Shown here piece by piece: positions 54,216-60,966 of a stretch of DNA of 60,966 nt. A model generated the notes under the pieces. It was not told the origin of the DNA and ran no database searches. It saw only the letters and a list, made by a program, of their open reading frames with translations. Position numbers and translations under genes: made by a program. This stretch comes from JBOGCH01 sp051656645 (GTDB taxonomy: Bacteria; Bacteroidota; Bacteroidia; Bacteroidales; Marinifilaceae), in NCBI GenBank assembly GCA_051656645.1, contig JBOGCH010000028.1, positions 1 to 60,966 of the forward strand. The letters are read 5' to 3'. Numbering within the stretch: the first letter of the stretch is position 1; the number at the start of each line of letters is the position of its first letter.

Positions 54216-57149
54216 ATGAAAACAGCAATTAAGCAATGCGCTATAATAATATTGTCGACACTATGGGTATTGGTGGGATGTAATGAGGAGAGTGTGGAGT
54301 ATTCGCCTTCGTCGCTTTTGCCCGAAGGAATGGTAAAGCTAACGCTTGATTATGATATATTGCACTATCAACAAGTAAATACCCGTTCAGGGAAAGCTGT
54401 GACAAACGGCCTTAATAATGCTGTATTGCTTATTTTTGATGCTCCAAATATTTACTATCAGGAGGAGACAGATGCGCTCCTGGAAATGGCCGTTATAGAA
54501 GATATTACCTCCTCGGATGTTAGTTTTATTGTTAAAGCGTATAAAGGAAATTGTCGTGTTAAAGTATTAGCTAACCTTAGCAGTGAACAGCTAAACATTA
54601 TAAAAGGTTATACCACACTAAATAGTTCGAGTACACCAACTACTGTTGCAGAGATTAAGAAACTAACAGTGCCGTTCTCTCTACTTAATAATCCGTCTGC
54701 CGCGGGGCAGTTCCCTCTTTGCGGATCGGATGGTGCCGTTATTAATGGAATAGATGGCAAAACCGATTTAAAGGTAACGCTTAAAAATGTCTATGCGCGT
54801 TTTGATTTAAAGCTGCATGACACAATTACGAACTTTGTATTAGATTCAGTATACATTGACAATATGTACCCAAAGGGGCGTATTGAACCATATGGGATTT
54901 ATGATTTTCCCGATCTTATTCATAGCGATTTTGTACGCTATGGTGTAAAGGCGCATGATCAGCGCTCCATAGGAGCCATTGATTTATTTGAGATACAGAA
55001 TCGATACGGCTACGAAGCGTATCCTACCTCCATCATATTAGTTGGTACTTATTTCAAGGATGGGAACCGACAGAAGGGATATTATAAAATATATTTGGAA
55101 TATAGATATGCTAATAACGATTACTCCTATGCCGTAAATAGAAACTCGCACTACAAAGCTGTGGTTAAGATGGTGAAACATTATGGATACCCAACTTATG
55201 CGGAAGCAATGCGCGCGGCATCGGAGAATTCGCCTATAAATATGGATGTTACAGTGGACGATTTAGAGCCAACAAACGACATGTTGTTCCATAATGGCGG
55301 ATATTCCATCAGCGTAACCAATTCCGATGTTGATATTTATGCGGCATCGCCTACACAGGTTTATGCAGCTACTCAGGTGGTATTTGATACAACGTTTTAT
55401 GGAACTTTTATTCCTTCCCGTTCGGTTAAACTATTAAACAATGCGAACGAGGGTGGAATAACAATTCTAAATGAACAGGAGATATTAAATCAGCCAATAG
55501 GTAAACCAGTTGACTTAAAAGTACGATGCGCTGCGCCTGGAGCTTCGGCAACTGTGGAGATTAGACACGGCGGATTGCGTAAACTGATAAATATAAGAGC
55601 CCATAAAATGCTTCGTTCCAATGCAATGCAATGTATTGAAGTTGCGGATGTATTAAATGTGCGTTATGAAAATGAGTATGACTACTACCCATGGGTGAGA
55701 ATTAGCCAAAACATGGAATATCCTAGCTCAAGTGCACTGAATTATACATTCAATCAGCCTACAAAGATAAACTGTTTAATGCTTGAGAATACAGGAGACA
55801 TACGAACATCTCCTCTCTATATGTTTCGCGGTTTCAATAAAGGAACGCTTAAAGTAATTGTAACACAGACTTACGGATCGCCCTATATTAACGATTTATA
55901 TTACAGAGAGTCATATCAAAAAAATAATGCAGCGCATAAAGCAAAGAGAGCAAATTGCTTTCTGATACCTACCAAGGAGGCGCAAACTTATAAATTAACA
56001 GGTTCTCGTATTTTTGACTATTACGGAACCAATTATATTCCTAATAAACCTAAAGCGGAAATTGTGTGGAGTACATTTAACATGAAGGATCCTAATGTCT
56101 TTGAGCCGCATGATTTGATTGAAGTTGAACTTCCAAATGCGAATTGTGAAGAGGTTATCTTTAGAGTAAGAAGATACCATACCACATGTGCGGATGGCGG
56201 AAATGGTAGCGTAACTTGGGGGATAAAGGATAATACGGGGACATGGTTATGGAGTTGGCATGCATGGCTCACGGATATGGTAAGTGAAACAAATTATCCG
56301 GCAGTACCATCTATTGGATATACCGGATATACTTCAATGTCCGTATTGGCATCAAAACGAGAATATAGTAATCTGTTCGAATCTTTAACCTCAGTAAGTC
56401 AACGGAATTACAGAACATACGCGAACAATGAATTGCGTGTGTATCTTGACCGTAATTTGGGAGCCAAGGCTACAGCCTACTCTGCGGTAAGCAATGTGAT
56501 GCCCGGGAAGTTTGAGTCGCATTTCGGCTTCTTATACCAGTGGGGGCGAAAGGATCCTCTTCCATACTTACAGAAAAAACCGTCGTCAGTAAATGAGGAC
56601 GTATATTACTATACATCATCATCGCCTAATTATTTTATATACAATAGTGTTGTAGTTGGTAACGAAATGGTACATACCGATTTGGTAGGCATACAAAATC
56701 CACTTACCTTCTATGCCTCACCAAAAACTCATACAAGTAACCCTAATCTTGTTACAAGATGGAAAGAAGGGACAGGTAAAGGAACTAAAACAATACATGA
56801 CCCGTCACCCTATGGTTGGAGAATAAACTGGGGAGATGGAACGGACTTATTTATGTATACGCCTAAATGGGTTGGAACCGATAGCAATGGCGGTGCGATA
56901 TTTAATGACAATTTCTATTTTTCGGCAACTTGTAGCCGCTCATATACTAATGGATCCACCAAGACGTATCGCGATCAAGCTTTCTATTGGTGCGCAGTCG
57001 TGACGCCCCCATCAGAATCTTCTACAAATGCTAAAGTGTCTGATTTCGGTTTTGATAGGAATAAGCCTAATAGCTGTTATGTAAGACGTTATAATGCTAA
57101 TACCGTGTCTTTTGGCTTTGATGTAAGGCCAGTCTTAGATAGTGAATAA
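54216..57149 (+). CDS. Large fimbrial tip-like protein (DUF4906-type, FSMP-like C-terminus)
   Basis: A 977-residue lipoprotein (lipobox VGC). The N-terminal third looks like Mfa/FimC-type fimbrial proteins with DUF4906-like features (ARFDLKLHDTITNFVLDSVYIDNMYPKG). The C-terminal 250 residues resemble the major paralogous domain seen in large Bacteroidota surface proteins (RVYLDRNLGAKATAYS, FGFLYQWGRKDPLPYL, PYGWRINWGDG, a final RPVLDSE). Being the last and largest gene it is a candidate tip adhesin. 10 bases after the minor fimbrillin. Confidence 0.75.
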   Translation: MKTAIKQCAIIILSTLWVLVGCNEESVEYSPSSLLPEGMVKLTLDYDILHYQQVNTRSGKAVTNGLNNAVLLIFDAPNIYYQEETDALLEMAVIEDITSSDVSFIVKAYKGNCRVKVLANLSSEQLNIIKGYTTLNSSSTPTTVAEIKKLTVPFSLLNNPSAAGQFPLCGSDGAVINGIDGKTDLKVTLKNVYARFDLKLHDTITNFVLDSVYIDNMYPKGRIEPYGIYDFPDLIHSDFVRYGVKAHDQRSIGAIDLFEIQNRYGYEAYPTSIILVGTYFKDGNRQKGYYKIYLEYRYANNDYSYAVNRNSHYKAVVKMVKHYGYPTYAEAMRAASENSPINMDVTVDDLEPTNDMLFHNGGYSISVTNSDVDIYAASPTQVYAATQVVFDTTFYGTFIPSRSVKLLNNANEGGITILNEQEILNQPIGKPVDLKVRCAAPGASATVEIRHGGLRKLINIRAHKMLRSNAMQCIEVADVLNVRYENEYDYYPWVRISQNMEYPSSSALNYTFNQPTKINCLMLENTGDIRTSPLYMFRGFNKGTLKVIVTQTYGSPYINDLYYRESYQKNNAAHKAKRANCFLIPTKEAQTYKLTGSRIFDYYGTNYIPNKPKAEIVWSTFNMKDPNVFEPHDLIEVELPNANCEEVIFRVRRYHTTCADGGNGSVTWGIKDNTGTWLWSWHAWLTDMVSETNYPAVPSIGYTGYTSMSVLASKREYSNLFESLTSVSQRNYRTYANNELRVYLDRNLGAKATAYSAVSNVMPGKFESHFGFLYQWGRKDPLPYLQKKPSSVNEDVYYYTSSSPNYFIYNSVVVGNEMVHTDLVGIQNPLTFYASPKTHTSNPNLVTRWKEGTGKGTKTIHDPSPYGWRINWGDGTDLFMYTPKWVGTDSNGGAIFNDNFYFSATCSRSYTNGSTKTYRDQAFYWCAVVTPPSESSTNAKVSDFGFDRNKPNSCYVRRYNANTVSFGFDVRPVLDSE

Positions 57150-57160
57150 CTTAATCACTC

Positions 57161-57224
57161 GGGCTTTTACTCCCGCTTAGGGAGTGAAAGCCCATCCTAA
57201 CACTTAAGACCTATTTAGGTCTTA
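57161..57224 (+). terminator. Two hairpins ending the fimbrial operon
   Basis: GGGCTTTTACTCC (57161-57173) pairs with GGAGTGAAAGCCC (57181-57193). A second stem TAAGACCTA/TAGGTCTTA follows at 57205-57213 and 57216-57224. T runs are absent. The first hairpin is a relative of the one at 59014-59053. Confidence 0.7.
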
Positions 57225-57295
57225 CATAACAGCCATTTTAAATAAGAAAGAAACAGTTACCAATGTACATCAATATTAATGACTATAAACTAACG

Positions 57296-58915
57296 ATGAA
57301 ACGTATACTTATTTCGGGAGTATTATATATGATCCTAATATTATTCAGATCATGTACCTATGCATATGCAGAGTCCGATGTCTCAGAAATGACACTTCGG
57401 GCTTGTGAATATATGTATCAGGATCCAATCATTGCTATAGAATATGCAGAAAAGGCGCATGAGCGTCTTATGGAGCGTAATGATACCCTTTCACTATTTA
57501 ATGCAAAATTACTACTAAGCTCAATTTATGCCTTGAATGGGAACTATGATGTGGCTCTTGAAATATACCTAAATGCAGAAAACTATATTGATTATACAAA
57601 TGCATTGAATGTTGCCGATTATAATATCCACATGGCATCCATGTATCTTAACCTCCAAAATACCTATAAATCTAGACGCTATAATAATACAGCCTATAGC
57701 ATATATTTAGGGCGCAAAGACACAGTTGGCATGGGCTGGTGTCTAAATTTAAGAGGCTTAATCTATACAGAGGAGAAAAAGTACAGTGAGGCGCAAAGTG
57801 CCTTTAATGAGTCGCTACATATATGGAAGCAATTAAAAGATGTTGAAGCAATGGAGATAGTAATAAATAATATTTCTATCCTTCCCGGAAATGAGACAGA
57901 TAAAATTCGCGACCTGTCTAAGGTTATTGTGTCCAACCAAGAGAAAGGGAATAAATGGGCATTGGCAGAAAACTACAACAATATGGGAATGTTGTATTAT
58001 CGATTGGGAAATAACACAATGGCAAGAAGATACCTTGATCAAGCAAAAATTATTGCAGATACACTTAATATAAGTATCCTTAAACGAGATAACCTTCAAT
58101 TCCTTACAAAAATAGCGGTAAGTGAGCGTAACTATAAGGAAGCATACTCTAATTTTGAAACAATCAACGAAATTAATAAGGTTATTAATTCGATGGATAA
58201 AATACGGCGAATAGAGGATGAGGCTCAGCAAAAGAAACAGCTTTTACACCTGCATAAACTTGAAAAAAAAGAGAATGAGTTGATGATTGCCAAACAAAAG
58301 AATTTTATCCTCTTCATTTCTGGAAGTTTCATTATCATTCTTCTTATGCTTTCCATACGCATGTACCACTACCGGAAAGTTAATAAACTGACACTTTTAG
58401 CAAAGACGGAGGAGGAGAAAAATGTTGCGGCAAAAAAAGAGTTGGAGCTGAAACAGGACGAGCTGGAACATAGAGATGAAATGCTTAACATATCCAATAA
58501 AGAACTCACGGATATGGTATATTTTATTCGCTGTAAAGACAAGCTTCTAGATAATGTTTTAAATATGCTTCAAGATGCGCAAAAGAAAACAGTAGACGAT
58601 CCAAGAATGCGAATGAAGTCCATAGTTACACTCATTAGAAACTTTAGAGAAAAAGAAATAAAGGCCGATCTTTTTATTCAGGAGATAAAGAAAAGCGAAG
58701 AAGCTTTTTTGCATCGTTTAAGCGAACTACACCCCGATTTATCGAAAAATGAGAAGATATTAGTTACCATGCTTCGCATAGGGTTAAGTAGTAAAGAAAT
58801 AGCGTTGTTGCTGGACTCCAATCCCAAAACCATTAATATGGCACGCTACCGTTTACGCAAAAAACTAGACTTAGAAACGGATGATAACTTAGTAGACTAC
58901 TTTGAAGCTCTATAA
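57296..58915 (+). CDS. TPR membrane regulator with LuxR-like helix-turn-helix, copy 1
   Basis: 539 residues from the ATG at 57296, which starts a signal peptide (KRILISGVLYMILILFRSC); the open frame begins 33 bases earlier. Residues about 25-330 are extracytoplasmic TPR repeats. A transmembrane helix follows (FILFISGSFIIILLMLSI, about 345-362), then a coiled coil rich in Lys/Glu and a C-terminal helix-turn-helix (LSKNEKILVTMLRIGLSSKEIALLLDSNPKTINMARYRLRKKL). This plan suits one-protein sensors that bind DNA from the membrane. Position suggests control of the fimbrial operon (inference). Confidence 0.88.
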   Translation: MKRILISGVLYMILILFRSCTYAYAESDVSEMTLRACEYMYQDPIIAIEYAEKAHERLMERNDTLSLFNAKLLLSSIYALNGNYDVALEIYLNAENYIDYTNALNVADYNIHMASMYLNLQNTYKSRRYNNTAYSIYLGRKDTVGMGWCLNLRGLIYTEEKKYSEAQSAFNESLHIWKQLKDVEAMEIVINNISILPGNETDKIRDLSKVIVSNQEKGNKWALAENYNNMGMLYYRLGNNTMARRYLDQAKIIADTLNISILKRDNLQFLTKIAVSERNYKEAYSNFETINEINKVINSMDKIRRIEDEAQQKKQLLHLHKLEKKENELMIAKQKNFILFISGSFIIILLMLSIRMYHYRKVNKLTLLAKTEEEKNVAAKKELELKQDELEHRDEMLNISNKELTDMVYFIRCKDKLLDNVLNMLQDAQKKTVDDPRMRMKSIVTLIRNFREKEIKADLFIQEIKKSEEAFLHRLSELHPDLSKNEKILVTMLRIGLSSKEIALLLDSNPKTINMARYRLRKKLDLETDDNLVDYFEAL

Positions 58916-59013
58916 CGTATTCAGCCAATGAAATAATTATTACTTGAAGCTATCTATCTTATAAGTTGTGTGGAGCATCATTCTCCCACGTACTTTTATT
59001 AAGTAACCTAATA

Positions 59014-59056
59014 ATCCGGGCTTTTACTCCTTTCTTGGAGTGAGAGTCCGGATTTG
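59014..59056 (+). terminator. Terminator between the two TPR regulators
   Basis: Bases 59014-59030 pair with 59037-59053 over 17 positions including three G-U pairs, loop TTTCTT, followed by a short T/A tail. The core CGGGCTTTTACTCC is shared with the hairpin at 57161, so the downstream non-coding region was duplicated along with a gene. Confidence 0.8.
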
Positions 59057-59086
59057 TATAATATATAAGGCCATTTAAAACACTCA

Positions 59087-59117
59087 TTTTAAAATCATTG
59101 AAATATCATTACCTTTG
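59087..59117 (+). promoter_or_regulatory. Candidate promoter of regulator copy 2
   Basis: TACCTTTG (59110-59117) matches the -7 box exactly; TTTT at 59087-59090 lies 19 bases upstream. The transcript would begin about 25 bases before the ATG at 59148. Confidence 0.6.
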
Positions 59118-59147
59118 TCCTAGAACACCAAAGAATATATATTGAAA

Positions 59148-60767
59148 ATGAAACGCATATTTGTTCTGGGAGTTATTCTGTTTCTCCCACTACTATTCAG
59201 ATCATGTAACAATACTTATGCCGAGTCCGATGTCTCAGAAATGACACAACGTGCTCGTGAGTATATGTACCAGGATCCCGTCGTTGCCATTGACTATGCG
59301 GAGAAAGCGCATGAACGTCTTTTAGAGCGTATGGATACGCTCGCGTTATTTAATACAAAACTATTATTAGGTTCTATATACTCCTTGAACGGTAATTACG
59401 ATTTAGCGCTCGAAATATACCTTAATGCGGAGAACTACATGGGTAACAACAATGAGTTGCGTACCGCGGACTACAATATACACATGGCATCAATGTACCT
59501 TAGTCTGCAAAATACATACAAGTCACAACGCCACAACGACATAGCCTACAGCATCTATTCTACAAACAAGGACTCTGTTGGAATGGCCTGGTGTTTAAAT
59601 TTAAAAGGTTTAATTTACAGCGAAGAAAAAAAATACGATGAGGCCCTGACAGCTTTTAATGAGGCCCTACAAATATGGGAATTATTGAACAGTGATGAAG
59701 CCTCAGAAATTGTAATAAATAATATTTCAATTATTCCGGGAAATGAATTAGAAAAGATACCTGAGTTATCTAAAGTAATCATCTCGAATCAAGAAAAAGG
59801 AAATAATTGGGCATTGGCAGAGAATTACAACAATATGGGGATGTTGTATTACCGATTGGGTAACAACAGCATGGCAAGACAATACCTCGATGCAGCGCGT
59901 GCCATTGCCGATACACTTAACATTAGCGTTCTTAAGCGCGATAATCTTCAATTTCTTACAAAAATTGCGGTAAGCGAACGTAATTATAAAGAAGCGTATT
60001 TGAATTTAGAAACCATTAATGAAATTAATAAAGTCATTAATTCTATAAATAAAATAAGACGCATTGAAGACGAGGCACATCAAGAAAAACAACTTCTGCA
60101 TATGCATAAGCTAGAAAAGAAGGAGAATGAGTTGATGATTGCCAAACAAAAGAATATTATTCTTTTCATCTCGGGTATCTTTGTCATTATTGTCCTTGTG
60201 CTTACCATTCGTATGTTTCACTACAAAAAAGTGAACAAATTAATAATGTTGGCAAAGTCAGAGGAAGAGAAAAAAGTGGCGGCTAAAAAAGAACTGCAAC
60301 TTAAACAAGGCGAACTGGAGCATAGGGATGAAATGCTTAGTATATCCAATAAGGAACTTACCGATATGGTATATTTTATTCGCTGCAAGGATAAACTCCT
60401 AGACAATGTCCTCAGTATGCTTCAGGAGGCACAAAAGAAATCGGTAGATGATCCGAAAATGCGAATGAAGTCCATCGTAACGTTAATTAAAAACTTCAGG
60501 GAGAAGGAAATTAAAGCCGATCTTTTTATTCAAGAAATAAAGAAAAGCGAAGAAGCCTTTCTGCTGCGTTTAAGTGAACAGCACTCTGATTTATCTAAGA
60601 ATGAGAAAATCCTAGTCACCATGCTTCGCATAGGATTAAGTAGTAAAGAAATAGCCCTGCTACTGGACTCTAATCCCAAAACCATAAACATGGCACGCTA
60701 CCGTTTACGCAAAAAACTAGATTTAGAAACGGATGATAACTTGGTAAACTACTTTGCAGCTTTGTAG
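59148..60767 (+). CDS. TPR membrane regulator with LuxR-like helix-turn-helix, copy 2
   Basis: 539 residues, a clear tandem paralogue of the preceding gene with the same length and order: signal peptide, TPR region, transmembrane helix (ILFISGIFVIIVLVLTI), coiled coil, helix-turn-helix. The last 62 residues differ from copy 1 at only four positions, so both should bind the same DNA, while the sensory TPR parts differ more. ATG 59148 is preferred over an in-frame TTG at 59142. It has its own promoter. The 175 bases after it hold no gene; a 7-bp stem AATGTGG/CCACATT is at 60847-60881. Confidence 0.88.
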   Translation: MKRIFVLGVILFLPLLFRSCNNTYAESDVSEMTQRAREYMYQDPVVAIDYAEKAHERLLERMDTLALFNTKLLLGSIYSLNGNYDLALEIYLNAENYMGNNNELRTADYNIHMASMYLSLQNTYKSQRHNDIAYSIYSTNKDSVGMAWCLNLKGLIYSEEKKYDEALTAFNEALQIWELLNSDEASEIVINNISIIPGNELEKIPELSKVIISNQEKGNNWALAENYNNMGMLYYRLGNNSMARQYLDAARAIADTLNISVLKRDNLQFLTKIAVSERNYKEAYLNLETINEINKVINSINKIRRIEDEAHQEKQLLHMHKLEKKENELMIAKQKNIILFISGIFVIIVLVLTIRMFHYKKVNKLIMLAKSEEEKKVAAKKELQLKQGELEHRDEMLSISNKELTDMVYFIRCKDKLLDNVLSMLQEAQKKSVDDPKMRMKSIVTLIKNFREKEIKADLFIQEIKKSEEAFLLRLSEQHSDLSKNEKILVTMLRIGLSSKEIALLLDSNPKTINMARYRLRKKLDLETDDNLVNYFAAL

Positions 60768-60941
60768 TTTTTAGAGATGTGTATTACGCATGCTTCTATG
60801 TTGATTAAACAATATGGATAACAAACCCATGTACTTTTGGTGAATTAATGTGGAAAGCCTATTTGTATGTACTCCCACATTAGGTTGGTAGTGTATACCA
60901 AATAGAGTGACGCAGAACGAGCTCTCCTCAGTCCCTAGGGG

Positions 60942-60966
60942 TTTCATTCAGGTTTCATTCAGCTTT
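60942..60966. repeat. 11-bp units at the right edge (partial array 4)
   Basis: TTTCATTCAGG (60942-60952), TTTCATTCAGC (60953-60963) and the start of a third unit run off the window. These are the units of array 1. The final 14 bases equal bases 1-14. An 8-bp palindrome CCCTAGGG lies just before. The array is cut, so its symmetry cannot be seen. Confidence 0.9.

Noticed and set aside
1..60966. Circular plasmid suggested by the 14-base overlap of the two ends
   Set aside because: The overlap is a repeat unit present many times, and the content is chromosomal.

Overview
This AT-rich 61-kb window looks like chromosome from an anaerobic Bacteroidota, probably order Bacteroidales. The evidence is two SusC/SusD systems each with its own ECF sigma factor and FecR anti-sigma factor, a Mfa/Fim-type fimbrillin operon, Bacteroidales-type lipoproteins, starts without Shine-Dalgarno sequences, and promoter boxes of the TTTG / TAnnTTTG kind. 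Housekeeping genes (rpmF, fabH, fabD, folE, dapA, pckA, aromatic amino acid genes) show it is not a plasmid. I see no rRNA, tRNA, CRISPR array, transposase or integrase. I cannot fix the genus.

Layout. 1-1.5 kb: an 80-bp perfect palindrome of 11-bp units, a DUF6266 protein and a lipoprotein. 1.6-6.5 kb: a three-domain esterase (GDSL, alpha/beta hydrolase, GDSL) with a sulfatase, and a convergent propeller lipoprotein. 6.8-14.4 kb: housekeeping genes mnmH, DUF177-rpmF-fabH, dps, an AlkD-like gene, pckA and dapA. 14.4-22.5 kb, minus strand: a GldA/F/G-like ABC transporter, a LacI-type regulator, a PgpH-like c-di-AMP phosphodiesterase, fabD and folE. 22.5-23.5 kb: no intact gene, but a second 11-bp array and a broken piece of folE. 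23.5-42.1 kb: two complete sigma/FecR/SusC/SusD loci, the first ending in DUF4843 and PKD-like lipoproteins, the second in two thioredoxin-fold lipoproteins. 42.1-43.7 kb: a TonB-C lipoprotein and a DUF975 membrane protein, plus a truncated copy of the DUF975 tail. 43.9-48.4 kb, minus strand: the phenylalanine/tyrosine operon. 48.5-57.2 kb: a third 11-bp array and a fimbrial operon. 57.2-60.8 kb: two tandem TPR-LuxR-type membrane regulators. The last 25 bases return to the 11-bp unit that opens the window.

The strongest finding is the leader of the Phe/Tyr operon (pheA, aminotransferase, tyrA, DAHP synthase/chorismate mutase). Between a canonical promoter and pheA it has two attenuators in series. 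Each has a short ORF packed with Phe and Tyr codons, an antiterminator segment at or near its end, and an intrinsic terminator whose 5' arm that segment can pair with. The operon makes both amino acids and the leaders count both codons.

The second is a class of intergenic element: inverted arrays of 11-bp units at three places and at the window end. They hold an exact 11-bp register, but the unit sequence differs between the three internal sites. Coding relics lie beside two of them. Two partial gene duplicates (folE, DUF975) show that this chromosome has undergone small local duplications.
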